Notes under the pieces: generated by a model
What the model saw: the letters and a program-made list of their open reading frames with translations, nothing else
Databases searched by the model: none
Told to the model about the DNA's origin: nothing
In this document: positions 27,220 to 36,570 of the stretch, piece by piece
Position numbering within the stretch: the first letter of the stretch is position 1
How the letters are laid out: each line of letters begins with the position of its first letter
Assembly (NCBI GenBank): GCA_002364535.1
Contig: DEYL01000052.1
Coordinates: 737 to 64,736 of the forward strand
Length of the DNA: 64,000 nucleotides
Direction: 5' to 3'
DNA from: Flavobacteriaceae bacterium UBA3159
GTDB lineage: Bacteria; Bacteroidota; Bacteroidia; Flavobacteriales; Flavobacteriaceae
Translations under genes and position numbers: made by a program

Positions 27220-28189
27220 CCTTGCGCTCTGTTGGGCCCTCTATTCCTGCAATCAAATTCCTACAAAAGCGAATTACTTACAGGGTTTTGAGCTAGGTAC
27301 TTCATATAACATCCAATACATTTCTAATATCCCTAAAGATAAAATTCAAAAAGGAATTGATTCAATTTTTAATATACTCAATAAATCTCTTTCCACCTAT
27401 CTACCTCAATCCGATATTTCCAAGATTAACAGGGGAGACACAACTGTGGTGGTCGATCATCATTTTAGGGCAGTTTTTGAAAAAGCTACAGAAGTTTGGA
27501 AAGCGACATGCGGCTATTTTGACCCTACCGTTGGTGCGCTGGTCAATGCCTATGGATTTGGGCCAGCGAAGGCGATCAATGAGTTAAACCTCCAACAAAA
27601 AGACAGTTTACTGGCACTTACCGGTTGGCAAAAGGTAAAACTCAAGAATGATCATACGGTAGTGAAGGAATATCCGTTTGTTTATTTAGATTTTAATGCT
27701 TTGGCCAAGGGATATGTAGTAGATGTGATCGGTGATTTCCTTTATAAGATAGGCAACAAAAGCTATATGGTAGAAATTGGGGGGGAGATTGTCACCAAAG
27801 GCAACAGCCCTAAAACGGGAAAAGCTTGGAAAATAGCCATTGACTATCCTCTTCAGGGAGCACATCGCAAATTTTTACAGACCCTTACATTGCATAACCA
27901 AGCCCTTGCCAGTTCCGGTAACTATCGCAAATATCGCATTGATACTATTACCGGTGAACGGTTTGTACATTCAGTCAATCCGTTGACAGGCAGTTCTAAA
28001 AAAACTAATATCCTAAGCACCTCTGTCAAAGCTCCAGACTGTATGACCGCTGATGCATGGGCCACAGCGCTCATGGTAATGCCCCTTGAAAAAGGAAAAA
28101 CACTCATTGAAAATGATCCTCAACTAGAAGCCCTCTGGACAGTAGCTACAAAAGATAACTTCTTCGTGGTGGAATCCAAAAATTGGTAA
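27182..28189 (+). CDS. apbE: FAD:protein FMN transferase
   Basis: 335 residues from ATG 27182; ATG 27197 is an alternative that shortens the overlap with the previous gene from 38 to 23 bases. Either gives a lipoprotein signal peptide ending in ALYSC, so the enzyme sits on the periplasmic side. Family motifs: YFDPTVGALVN, YLDFNALAKGYVVD, VEIGGEIVTKG and the metal-binding TADAWATALMVM. It attaches FMN to the threonines of NqrB and NqrC, which explains its place at the end of the nqr operon. Confidence 0.93.
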   Translation: MRSILMGFRLWNSLALCWALYSCNQIPTKANYLQGFELGTSYNIQYISNIPKDKIQKGIDSIFNILNKSLSTYLPQSDISKINRGDTTVVVDHHFRAVFEKATEVWKATCGYFDPTVGALVNAYGFGPAKAINELNLQQKDSLLALTGWQKVKLKNDHTVVKEYPFVYLDFNALAKGYVVDVIGDFLYKIGNKSYMVEIGGEIVTKGNSPKTGKAWKIAIDYPLQGAHRKFLQTLTLHNQALASSGNYRKYRIDTITGERFVHSVNPLTGSSKKTNILSTSVKAPDCMTADAWATALMVMPLEKGKTLIENDPQLEALWTVATKDNFFVVESKNW

Positions 28190-28245
28190 ATATATTTTTT
28201 TGATTTCTATTAGCCATAACCAAATCTTACTAAAATATACTACTT

Positions 28246-28605
28246 ATGCGCCCCAACTTAATTGGACTTTCTATAGTCCTCTGTTTTATCGGTTCCTTAG
28301 ACAATAATTTTGATAGTAAATTAATTATAAACACTGCTTTTGCCAAAGCAATCGCTAATTTTACCAACACAGATTCGCAAACGGTCTATTTCGCTTTGAA
28401 TGGAAATGAATTGCAAGCATTGAGGGTATTGGGATCTGACCGAGAATATCCGTGCTAATTTAGAAAAAGTAGAAGAGTTATATTTTATACCATTGAACAG
28501 CAAAAACGTATCGAGTCCCTCGAAACGTAAAACCGGGCTTATCACAAAACCTTGGAAGCCCTAATAAAAAGATTAGAGGCTTTAGAGAATACCTCAACCG
28601 AATGA
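28246..28605 (+). pseudogene. Decayed coiled-coil surface/tail-type protein gene
   Basis: The first frame gives a signal-like start (MRPNLIGLSIVLCFIG) and ends NELQALRVLGS. A one-base shift near 28432 continues as DLTENIRANLEKVEELYF. A further shift in a T run near 28478 gives YTIEQQKRIESLET, a stop, then NRAYHKTLEALIKRLEALE. Joined, these form the C-terminal coiled coil commonly seen in Bacteroidota proteins with an S74-type endosialidase chaperone domain ('tail fiber domain' proteins). The middle part appears lost. This is a gene remnant, read by frame joining. Confidence 0.55.
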
Positions 28606-28627
28606 CTAATTTTTTTGTTTTTGATCT

Positions 28628-28658
28628 AAAGCCTCCTGTAGTTAGGGAGCTTTTTTTT
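28628..28658 (+). terminator. Candidate terminator
   Basis: AAGC-c-TCC and GGAGCTT form a seven-pair stem with one bulged C, followed by a run of T's. It lies after the decayed coiled-coil gene and just past the 3' end of the convergent methyltransferase operon. Confidence 0.45.
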
Positions 28659-28688
28659 ATCCTATTTGTGTTTGGGGAAAGGAATAAA

Positions 28689-29444
28689 TTATTTGCGCAT
28701 CACGGGGATCTTTTCATTTTCAGGCAGGGCATATCGCCCAATTTCTTCTGTAGTGAGTTGGCTCTGGAAAAAAACCCCCTCAGCAGAGAAACCCACTGAC
28801 TTAAGCCTTTGATAGTAGTCATGCCCATAAACTCGAACGTGATCGTATTGTCCAAAAACTCGGCTGCGCTCATCAGTATTCGTTATACTGTCGTCTTCGA
28901 ATGTTTTTGACCTTTCTTCCTCTAGGGGGACCTGGGCGATCAGCGTTCCTCCTTTTTTTAGAACACGATACAATTCGGCCATGGCCTGAAGATCATCGTG
29001 AATGTGTTCTAATACGTGATTGCAAAAGATCAAATCATATTGATCGTCCTGAAAAGGCAAATCGCAAATATCCGCAACTACATCTGCCAGTGGCGAATAG
29101 AGATCGGTAGTGGTGTATTCCCAATGTTGAAATCGTTTGAATTTCTGGTAAAAAACCTGTTCGGGGGCTACATGGAGTACCTTTAGCCCTTGATTTAAAA
29201 AACGGGTTTCTCTTTCCAAATAAAGCCATAGCAAACGGTGGCGTTCAAGGGATAGTGTACCCGGACAAAGCGCATTGGGTCGCAAAGTTTTGCCGTAACC
29301 ATAGGGCAAAAACTTTCGGTACCGAGAACCATCAATTGGATCAATAAACTTAGTGCCTTTGAAATAAATCCGCAACAGGGGTTGAAAAAAAAGACTCATA
29401 CGAATCAAAAAGGATCGGGGTAAAAAACACAAGATCCACTTCAT
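28689..29444 (-). CDS. Class I SAM-dependent methyltransferase
   Basis: 251 residues. An N-terminal segment of about 90 residues is followed by a Methyltransf_11-like core: VLHVAPE in place of the usual glycine-rich motif I, DICDLPFQDDQYDLIFCNHVLEHI (motif II/post I), and LYRVLKKGGTLIAQVPL. Family resemblance does not give the substrate. It overlaps map by 4 bases and is the last gene of the gpmI-thioredoxin-map operon. Confidence 0.85.
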   Translation of the reverse strand: MKWILCFLPRSFLIRMSLFFQPLLRIYFKGTKFIDPIDGSRYRKFLPYGYGKTLRPNALCPGTLSLERHRLLWLYLERETRFLNQGLKVLHVAPEQVFYQKFKRFQHWEYTTTDLYSPLADVVADICDLPFQDDQYDLIFCNHVLEHIHDDLQAMAELYRVLKKGGTLIAQVPLEEERSKTFEDDSITNTDERSRVFGQYDHVRVYGHDYYQRLKSVGFSAEGVFFQSQLTTEEIGRYALPENEKIPVMRK

Positions 29445-30259
29445 GCCTTAGCAGTGTGTTTTTTGAAGGGAATTTCTTCATCGGATTGAATCCCTAAAGC
29501 CTCATAGATATAATCAAATGTGGAGAGTAGTTGTGGTTTTCCGTCGATCAAAGCAACATTGTGTTCAAAATGAGCACTGGGTTGATTGTCGACAGTCTTA
29601 ATGGTCCATCCATCGCTAAAATGACGAATATTTTTGGTGCCAAGATTGATCATGGGTTCAATGGCAATAACCATACCGTTAATAAATTTTTTTCCCTTAC
29701 CTCTTTTGCCGTAATTGGGGATTTCGGGGGATTCGTGCATGCTTTTGCCCAATCCGTGTCCGACCAATTCTCTGACCACCCCATAGCCAAAAGATTCAGT
29801 ATAGTTTTGAATCGCATACCCCAAATCCCCCACGCGGTTGCCGTGATAAAAAGCTTCAATACCAATATATAGTGATTTTTTGGTGACCTCCAGTAATTTT
29901 TTTGTGGCTTTGGCCACTTGGCCTACCTCAAAAGTATAGGCATGATCGCCGTAAAATCCATTTTTGAGCACGCCGCAGTCTACAGATAAGATGTCTCCTT
30001 CCTCCAAGGGTTTGTCGTTGGGAATGCCATGAACGACCTCGGCGTTGGGACTTACACAAAGGGTGTTGGGGAAGTCGTATAAACCCAAAAAACCTGGCAC
30101 TGCACTATGGTCACGGATAAAACTTTCTGCCAGTCGATCCAGATATAAAGTCGTTACTCCAGGCTTGATTTCCTTTGCCAGCATACCCAAGGTTTGGGAT
30201 ACAATCAATGCGCTTTCTCGCATCAACTCGATTTCCTCTAAACTTTTGATCTTTACCAT
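29441..30259 (-). CDS. map: Methionine aminopeptidase, type I
   Basis: 272 residues. The five metal ligands are in DCGVLKNGFYGDHAYTF (two Asp), GHGLGKSMHE (His), IEPMINLG (Glu) and FEHNVALI (Glu). It removes the initiator methionine from new proteins. It is 3 bases downstream of the thioredoxin-like gene and overlaps the methyltransferase gene by 4. In many bacteria map sits in the ribosomal protein cluster, so this placement is lineage-specific. Confidence 0.95.
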   Translation of the reverse strand: MVKIKSLEEIELMRESALIVSQTLGMLAKEIKPGVTTLYLDRLAESFIRDHSAVPGFLGLYDFPNTLCVSPNAEVVHGIPNDKPLEEGDILSVDCGVLKNGFYGDHAYTFEVGQVAKATKKLLEVTKKSLYIGIEAFYHGNRVGDLGYAIQNYTESFGYGVVRELVGHGLGKSMHESPEIPNYGKRGKGKKFINGMVIAIEPMINLGTKNIRHFSDGWTIKTVDNQPSAHFEHNVALIDGKPQLLSTFDYIYEALGIQSDEEIPFKKHTAKA

Positions 30260-30262
30260 GAG

Positions 30263-30802
30263 CTATTCATACGAATGGGTGTAGGCCTCCCCTTTAATTA
30301 TTTTTGCAATATCAGATTCGAGATTGTTTACAGGAAACTCCACAAATCTATTAATTTCGTATCCATTTCTAAAAAAAATGATGGTGGGGACATTGTAAAT
30401 CTCCATCCCCTTTTCCGAATTTTCGGGGGTGGTTTTTTCTTCCGACATAGCATACATTTCGACATGCTTTTGATCAAATTCCAAGCAATGGAGTAACTTA
30501 AAAAAATGAGGGATCTCTCTTCGGCTGTCCTCGCACCAAGTTCCCATGAAGACCTTGATTTCCAATCCCTTAAGGTGGGCCTTCAGATTTTTCGCCCATT
30601 GGGGATCGACACTGTACTTGTCGTATTCTTGATTGAACCAGAGGGTATAGGTGGAGGTTTGTAAATTGGTCCTATTGATCTTTCCCAGTAGAATCATTTC
30701 ACCACTGCTAGCTTGAACCGGCTGGGTTGCCAATGGCTTTTGTTGTTTAGCAACACAACTGATCAGCAGGATACTCAGGCTCGTAAAAACAACTTTTTTC
30801 AT
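30263..30802 (-). CDS. Thioredoxin-fold lipoprotein
   Basis: 179 residues. The signal peptide ends in a lipobox LISC (Cys16), so the protein is probably membrane-anchored outside the cytoplasm. The thioredoxin-like core has GTWCEDSRREIPHFF: only the first cysteine of the usual CxxC is present (CEDS), so a classical disulfide exchange is unlikely. The cis-Pro segment YNVPTIIFFRNG is clear. Function unknown. Confidence 0.8.
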   Translation of the reverse strand: MKKVVFTSLSILLISCVAKQQKPLATQPVQASSGEMILLGKINRTNLQTSTYTLWFNQEYDKYSVDPQWAKNLKAHLKGLEIKVFMGTWCEDSRREIPHFFKLLHCLEFDQKHVEMYAMSEEKTTPENSEKGMEIYNVPTIIFFRNGYEINRFVEFPVNNLESDIAKIIKGEAYTHSYE

Positions 30803-30828
30803 AGGTTGAATGTTTGGGGGTGATGTTG

Positions 30829-32346
30829 CTATACCAGTGGTTTACCTGTCATGGCTTCGGGAATATCCACCGCCATAAGTTTTAGAATGGTGGGGGCAAT
30901 GTCTCCTAATACACCGTTTCCAATCGGGGTATTTTCCTCATCGACCAAAATCAAAGGAACCGGATTGATGGTATGTGCCGTATTGGGTGAACAGTCGGGA
31001 TTGACCATGGTTTCACAATTCCCATGATCGGCAATGACAATAATTTTATATTCGTTTTCCAAAGCCGCATCAATTATGTTTCCGGCACATTGATCCACGG
31101 TTTCACAGGCTTTAATGGCGGCTTGTAAATCTCCAGTATGTCCTACCATATCAGGATTGGCAAAGTTTAAACAGATAAAATCAGGCTGTTCCTCTTTGAT
31201 TTTGGGTAAAATGGCATCTCTTACCTCAAAAGCGCTCATTTCGGGTTGTAGGTCATAGGTAGCCACCTTGGGCGAAGGACACATGATGCGTTCTTCTCCA
31301 TTAAAAGGTTCTTCCCGTCCACCGTTAAAAAAGAAGGTGACATGGGGATATTTTTCGGTTTCGGCAATCCGTATTTGGGTTTTTCCCTCTTTGGAAAGAG
31401 TTTCACCCAAGGTGTCCTCCAGATTGTCTTTTTCAAAAACAACCTTCACATTTTTAAAGGTTTTATCGTAATTGGTCAGTGTAACATAATACAAATCTAA
31501 AGGCGTCATGTTTTGATCGGGAAAAGCGTATTGTGAGAGTGCTTCGGTCAATTGTCGCCCTCGGTCGGTACGGTAGTTGAAAAAGATCACCACATCTCCT
31601 TGGGCAAGTTTACCCAAAGGCTGGTTGTTTGAGTCAACGCCAATCAAGGGTTCGATAAACTCGTCTGTAACCCCTGCAGCATAGTTGGCCTCAATACTTT
31701 CGATCATATTTTGGGTGGGCGTGCCTTTACCATTAACCAATGCATCGTAGGCTTTTTTGAGCCTTTCCCATCTTTTGTCCCGATCCATGGCATAGTAGCG
31801 CCCGGTAATGGTGGCCAGTTTTGCCTTGGTCTGTTCAAGTTTTTGGGATAATTTTTGAAGGTAGCCCACTCCCGATTTGGGGTCAACGTCCCGACCATCA
31901 GTAAAACCGTGGACAAAAACTTGGGGACAACCGTATTTTGCCGCCATTTCCAAAAGGCCCTCCAAGTGATCCAGATGTGCGTGCACCCCTCCGTCGGAAA
32001 GAAGTCCCAAAAAATGAATATTTTTTCCTTCGTTTCGGGCGAAGTTGAAAGCATCGACCAAAACAGGGTTGTTTTGAATGCTCTTGTCTTCAATGGCTTT
32101 TGAAATTTTAACTAAGTCTTGATTAACAATTCTTCCCGCACCCAGGTTCATATGCCCCACTTCGCTGTTTCCCATTTGACCGTTTGGCAAGCCAACGTTT
32201 TCTCCATGGGTCAACAAAGAGGCATGAGAGTATTTTTCATACAAAGCATCGATGTTTGGTGTTTGGGCTAAGTCTACTGCAGAGACCTTAGGATTGGGGG
32301 CAAAACCCCATCCGTCCAAGATCATTAATATTACTTTCTGGGCCAT
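30829..32346 (-). CDS. gpmI: 2,3-bisphosphoglycerate-independent phosphoglycerate mutase
   Basis: 505 residues, normal length. It starts MAQKVILMILDGWG; the phosphoserine is S61 in GNSEVGHMNLGAGR; metal-binding motifs DGRDVDP, ANPDMVGHTGD and ADHGNCE are present. It interconverts 3- and 2-phosphoglycerate in glycolysis with Mn2+. First gene of a four-gene minus-strand operon. Confidence 0.96.
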   Translation of the reverse strand: MAQKVILMILDGWGFAPNPKVSAVDLAQTPNIDALYEKYSHASLLTHGENVGLPNGQMGNSEVGHMNLGAGRIVNQDLVKISKAIEDKSIQNNPVLVDAFNFARNEGKNIHFLGLLSDGGVHAHLDHLEGLLEMAAKYGCPQVFVHGFTDGRDVDPKSGVGYLQKLSQKLEQTKAKLATITGRYYAMDRDKRWERLKKAYDALVNGKGTPTQNMIESIEANYAAGVTDEFIEPLIGVDSNNQPLGKLAQGDVVIFFNYRTDRGRQLTEALSQYAFPDQNMTPLDLYYVTLTNYDKTFKNVKVVFEKDNLEDTLGETLSKEGKTQIRIAETEKYPHVTFFFNGGREEPFNGEERIMCPSPKVATYDLQPEMSAFEVRDAILPKIKEEQPDFICLNFANPDMVGHTGDLQAAIKACETVDQCAGNIIDAALENEYKIIVIADHGNCETMVNPDCSPNTAHTINPVPLILVDEENTPIGNGVLGDIAPTILKLMAVDIPEAMTGKPLV

Positions 32347-32358
32347 TCAATTTTTTTA

Positions 32359-32366
32359 CAAAGATA
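32359..32366 (-). promoter_or_regulatory. Candidate -7 box for the gpmI operon
   Basis: Read on the minus strand the octamer is TATCTTTG, an exact TAnnTTTG match 13 bases before the gpmI ATG. No clear -33 TTTG is seen at the right distance. Confidence 0.45.
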
Positions 32367-32430
32367 GCAATTCCACCAGCTTGTAATCTGGGTAAGCAGG
32401 GAAAAAAATATTTGTTGTTTCTTTGCAGTA

Positions 32431-33360
32431 ATGATAAAAAAAGGAATAGTTTATTGTTATACAGGAAGCCATTATCGTGTTAAATCAGAAGGGCAGTTTT
32501 ACGATTGTAGGATAAAAGGAAAATTCCGAATCAAAGGGATAAAAAGCACTAATCCCGTTACTGTGGGAGATAAGGTTTTGTTTAAAATTGAATCTGATAG
32601 GACAGATATCATGGGGGTGATCACTGAAATCGAAGCCCGCCATAACTATATTGTAAGAAAATCAGTCAACCTTTCCAAACAAATCCACATCATCGCCTCC
32701 AATATTGATCAGGTTTTTCTGATGATTACTCTGAAAACACCACCCACTTTTCCAGCTTTTATAGATCGTTTTTTGATTACAGCAAAAGCCTATGAGATCA
32801 AAACCGTATTGGTTTTCAATAAAATCGATTGCTACAATCCCAGGGAATTGATTGAGATGCGTTCCCTCAAGGCGGTCTATCAAAAAATAGGTTACGACTG
32901 TCATGAGGTGGTGGCAACCGATGGTAATACTTTGGATGGAATACAAAAAACCATGACCCAAAAGGTAAGCATATTTTCGGGCCATAGTGGGGTGGGAAAA
33001 TCCACATTGATCAATACCTTGTCACCGGGTTTAGATTTGAAAACCGCCAATGTTTCTGACCAACACGAACAGGGTCAACACACCACTACATTTTCCAAAA
33101 TATTTGATCTGGAGGGTGGAGCGAAAATCATAGACACACCGGGGATAAAGGGTTTTGGAGTGGTGGACATAGAAAAGGAAGAATTGTCCGGCTATTTTAC
33201 CGAATTTTCTGTCCTAAAAAAGGATTGTAAATTCAATAACTGCATGCACCTCAACGAACCACAATGCGCAGTCAAAGCGGCATTGGAAGCGGGCGAAATT
33301 GCCCAAAGTCGGTACAATTCTTATTTACAACTCCTAGAGGACGATGTTTTATACCGTTAA
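32431..33360 (+). CDS. rsgA: Ribosome small subunit-dependent GTPase A
   Basis: 309 residues. It has the circularly permuted GTPase order: an N-terminal OB domain, then VFNKIDC (G4), GHSGVGKST (G1, about 186-194) and DTPGIKGFG (G3), ending in a zinc finger with the pattern CKFNNCMHLNEPQC. RsgA helps mature the 30S subunit. Its ATG lies 84 bases from the divergent gpmI start, and dtd follows after 3 bases. Confidence 0.95.
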   Translation: MIKKGIVYCYTGSHYRVKSEGQFYDCRIKGKFRIKGIKSTNPVTVGDKVLFKIESDRTDIMGVITEIEARHNYIVRKSVNLSKQIHIIASNIDQVFLMITLKTPPTFPAFIDRFLITAKAYEIKTVLVFNKIDCYNPRELIEMRSLKAVYQKIGYDCHEVVATDGNTLDGIQKTMTQKVSIFSGHSGVGKSTLINTLSPGLDLKTANVSDQHEQGQHTTTFSKIFDLEGGAKIIDTPGIKGFGVVDIEKEELSGYFTEFSVLKKDCKFNNCMHLNEPQCAVKAALEAGEIAQSRYNSYLQLLEDDVLYR

Positions 33361-33363
33361 GTC

Positions 33364-33816
33364 ATGAGAATTGTTATTCAAAGGGTCAGCCAAGCGCAAG
33401 TCAAAATAGCAGGAGAAGTGATGGGGGATATAGGCCAGGGGCTGTTGGTTTTTTTGGGTATCGAAAATGAAGAGAATCCCTCTGATTTGGTATGGTTGGT
33501 CAATAAACTACTCAATCTGAGGATTTTCAATGATAAAAACCAAGTGATGAATCTTTCGCTCCTTGACATCAAGGGGGAATTGATGGTTATCAGTCAGTTT
33601 ACTTTGATGGCTACTACCAAAAAGGGCAATCGACCCTCATACATTCGCGCTGCCCGACATGAAACAGCCATCCCACTTTACGAACAGTTTCTACTTTTAG
33701 CAGAGGAACAATTGGGCAGAAAAGTGGTTAAAGGGGTGTTTGGAGCTGACATGAAAGTCAGCCTGACGAACGATGGCCCGGTAACCATCGTAATCGACTC
33801 CAAAAACAGGGAATAG
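33364..33816 (+). CDS. dtd: D-aminoacyl-tRNA deacylase
   Basis: 150 residues, normal length. The two active-site motifs are present: SQFTLMA (about 78-84) and the Gly-Pro motif NDGPVTI near the C-terminus. It hydrolyses D-amino acids (and glycine) from mischarged tRNA. It is cotranscribed with rsgA and convergent with murB, with only 2 bases between their stop codons. Confidence 0.96.
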   Translation: MRIVIQRVSQAQVKIAGEVMGDIGQGLLVFLGIENEENPSDLVWLVNKLLNLRIFNDKNQVMNLSLLDIKGELMVISQFTLMATTKKGNRPSYIRAARHETAIPLYEQFLLLAEEQLGRKVVKGVFGADMKVSLTNDGPVTIVIDSKNRE

Positions 33817-33818
33817 CA

Positions 33819-34829
33819 CTAAAGTATATTGACCTCAAACTCCAAGTTGATCGCAAAGTTTTCCATGACACTGTCTTTAATCGCTTGGGCTAGTTTTTTG
33901 ATTTCAGCACCGGAGGCATCGCCGTAATTGACCAATACCAAGGCTTGGTTTTGATGAACGCCTGCATCATTCATGCGATATCCCTTATAACCCAAGTGGT
34001 CGATCAACCAAGCCGCCGGAATTTTTATTTTTCCCTCTTGATCAGGATAGTGGGGCATCTTGGGAAATTGTTGTTGGAGCTCCATAAATTGTTTTGTGGG
34101 AATCAATGGATTTTTAAAAAAACTACCACTGTTACCGATTTGAACCGGATCGGGTAATTTGGCAGATCTGATATCGATCACCGCTTGTGCTATACTTTGA
34201 ATGTCCGGAGACTTGGCCCCTAGTTTTTCGGACAATCCCTCATAGGAGGTATTGACCTGATGCGGTGCCTTTGTCAGATTGAACTGCACCGAAGTAATGA
34301 TATATTGCCCTTTGAGCGCATTTTTAAAAATAGAATTTCTATAGCCAAATTGACAATCGACCTTGTTAAAAATTTTGATCTCTCCTGTTTTTATTGACAA
34401 AGCCTCACAACTTTCAAAAACTTCACTCAACTCCACGCCATAAGCCCCGATGTTTTGGATGGGTGACGCACCTACACTACCGGGAATCAGTGCCAAATTT
34501 TCTACACCTCCCAAGTCATTTTCCAAACACCATAGTACAAAATCGTGCCAGTTTTCTCCCGCTGCGACTTTGACCCTTGCCGACCCATCATCCTCTTGTT
34601 CTATTTCTATTCCACGGGTTTCAATTCTTATCGTAAGCCCTTCAAAATTTTGGGTGAGTAAGAGATTACTCCCTCCCCCCAATACCAAAAGTTGCGCTTC
34701 TTGATGTTGTTTTATAACCGCTTTTAATTCATCAGTGGATTGAATCCCGACAAATTTTTTAGATTTTACGTCAATGCCAAAGGTATTGAAGGGACGCAGT
34801 GAAATGTCTTTTTGAAAATTCAAAACCAT
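33819..34829 (-). CDS. murB: UDP-N-acetylenolpyruvoylglucosamine reductase
   Basis: 336 residues, the E. coli-like (type I) MurB length. FAD-binding LGGGSNLLL (about 50-58), IPGSVGASPIQNIGAYG, YRNSIFK and the catalytic serine in GNSGSFFKNP are visible. It makes UDP-MurNAc for peptidoglycan. The gene starts 22 bases after the preceding aminotransferase and may share its transcript. Confidence 0.95.
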   Translation of the reverse strand: MVLNFQKDISLRPFNTFGIDVKSKKFVGIQSTDELKAVIKQHQEAQLLVLGGGSNLLLTQNFEGLTIRIETRGIEIEQEDDGSARVKVAAGENWHDFVLWCLENDLGGVENLALIPGSVGASPIQNIGAYGVELSEVFESCEALSIKTGEIKIFNKVDCQFGYRNSIFKNALKGQYIITSVQFNLTKAPHQVNTSYEGLSEKLGAKSPDIQSIAQAVIDIRSAKLPDPVQIGNSGSFFKNPLIPTKQFMELQQQFPKMPHYPDQEGKIKIPAAWLIDHLGYKGYRMNDAGVHQNQALVLVNYGDASGAEIKKLAQAIKDSVMENFAINLEFEVNIL

Positions 34830-34851
34830 AGGGTAATATATAAAAAAGGGC

Positions 34852-36045
34852 CTAGAAATTATGGTAGGCAGTCAAAGCTTTTTCTAAAATTTCAGCGGCG
34901 CGTTGGAGTTTACTGCTCTCCAAAACAAAAGCCAATCGAACTTGATCTTTTCCCAGCTCGGGAGAGGAATAAAATCCTGCTGCAGGGGCCAACATTAAGG
35001 TTTGACCTTGATCCTCAAAATTAGTGAGCAAAAATTTGGAAAAGTCTTCGGCACTCTCCACGGGAAGTTTGGCGATACAATAAAAGGCCCCCATGGGATT
35101 GGAAACTTCCACTCCCTGAATATTTTCCAGTGCGGCAACGGTGACGCCTTTTCTTTTTTCGTATTCTTTTTTTACACCATCCAAGTAGGAGGGAGGTGCG
35201 GAAATGGCTGCTTCACTGGCCATCAGTGCCAAGGCCGGAGGAGACAAACGAAGGTGGGCAAATTTTAGCGCAGTGGCCATCAACGTTTTGTTTTTGGAAA
35301 TCATACAGCCAACCCTTGCACCACAAAGGCTATAACGCTTGGAAACCGAATCGATCATCACCGCATGTTGGCTGCCTTTTTTCGATTTTAAAACAGAATA
35401 ATGGGACTTTTCAGCGTATATAAATTCCCGATATACCTCGTCCACTATGATAAAAATATCGTGAGCTATAGCCAGATCAATCAGGGCTTTGACCTCCGCC
35501 TCACTGTAGAGATAACCCGTTGGATTACTGGGGTTACAGATCAGTATGGCCCGGGTCTTGTTAGTAATTTTTACTTTTAATGCTTCTATGGGTGGCAACT
35601 CAAATTGGTTTTCAAAATGAGAAACTACAGGAACTACCTCAACACTGCAAGCGGCTGCAAATCCATTATAATTGGCATAAAAAGGTTCGGGAATGATGAT
35701 CTCATCCCCAGCATCACAAATCACGTTGAGGGTAAAAGCCAAAGCTTCACTGGCCCCGGTGGTGATGATGATGTCATCCGGTTGGATCGAAATATCGTGT
35801 TGTTGATAGTATTGGCAAAATTGGGTACGAAAGGATAGAGACCCCTGTGAGGAACCGTAAGACAGCAATTTTAGATCGTGGTTGCGCACAATTTCCATGG
35901 CTTGTGCAGGTGCATCAATATCAGGTTGCCCAATGTTGAGATGCAAAACTTCTAGCCCGCGAGATTTGGCTTCATCTGCGTGAACAACCAGTTTTCTGAT
36001 GGGTGACGAGGGCAATTCTTGCCCTTTTTTAGAAATTTTTGGCAT
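34852..36045 (-). CDS. PLP-dependent class I/II aminotransferase
   Basis: 397 residues. It has NIGQPDIDAP, TTGASEAL, the NPSNPTG motif, DEVYREF and the PLP lysine in DSVSKRYSLCGARVG. It is related to aspartate/aromatic aminotransferases of subgroup I-gamma, but the substrate cannot be fixed. This is the third such enzyme in the window and it has no amino acid biosynthesis gene beside it; murB follows on the same strand. Confidence 0.87.
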   Translation of the reverse strand: MPKISKKGQELPSSPIRKLVVHADEAKSRGLEVLHLNIGQPDIDAPAQAMEIVRNHDLKLLSYGSSQGSLSFRTQFCQYYQQHDISIQPDDIIITTGASEALAFTLNVICDAGDEIIIPEPFYANYNGFAAACSVEVVPVVSHFENQFELPPIEALKVKITNKTRAILICNPSNPTGYLYSEAEVKALIDLAIAHDIFIIVDEVYREFIYAEKSHYSVLKSKKGSQHAVMIDSVSKRYSLCGARVGCMISKNKTLMATALKFAHLRLSPPALALMASEAAISAPPSYLDGVKKEYEKRKGVTVAALENIQGVEVSNPMGAFYCIAKLPVESAEDFSKFLLTNFEDQGQTLMLAPAAGFYSSPELGKDQVRLAFVLESSKLQRAAEILEKALTAYHNF

Positions 36046-36106
36046 CTTTCGATTTGTGAATGCAAATATTCAAAAAAAAGCCCTGATACTCAACTGAGGA
36101 TCAAAA

Positions 36107-36487
36107 TTAATTGGCCAATACGTTGCCCTTAATTTTCAATGCGATGATGGCGGCATTTGAAACATTAGTATTTACTGTGATCGTTTTTCTGAATACCCCA
36201 AGGCGATTGGTGTCATACCTCACCGTAATTTCCCCTTTTTTTCCCGGTTCAATGGGTGCTTCGGGTTTTTTGGGAATAGTACAACCACAACTGGATCTCA
36301 CCCCTTGAATCTCTATGGGTGCATCGCCAGTATTCTCGAACGTAAAAGTTCGAACCCCATTACTTCCTTTAGTGATATCACCGTAATCAATGGTTTCCAT
36401 ATCAAAACTTATCATAGGGCCTGAGACTTGTGCACTCAATGCCAGCGGAGCAAAAATCAGTAAAATAAAAAGGATTGCTTTTTTCAT
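36107..36487 (-). CDS. DUF1573 domain secreted protein
   Basis: 126 residues. A signal peptide (MKKAILFILLIFAPLALSA) precedes one DUF1573 beta-sandwich domain: ETIDYGDITKGSNGVRTFTFENTGDAPIEI, then SSCGCTIPK and VRYDTNRLG. Such immunoglobulin-like domains are common in Bacteroidota envelopes; the role is unknown. It diverges from valS. Confidence 0.88.
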   Translation of the reverse strand: MKKAILFILLIFAPLALSAQVSGPMISFDMETIDYGDITKGSNGVRTFTFENTGDAPIEIQGVRSSCGCTIPKKPEAPIEPGKKGEITVRYDTNRLGVFRKTITVNTNVSNAAIIALKIKGNVLAN

Positions 36488-36570
36488 TGTTATAAATACT
36501 ATTCTATAAATTTACAACTTTAAAAAGAAAACCAAAACGCAAGGGGTTTTTATAATCCCTAAAGGGTGCT

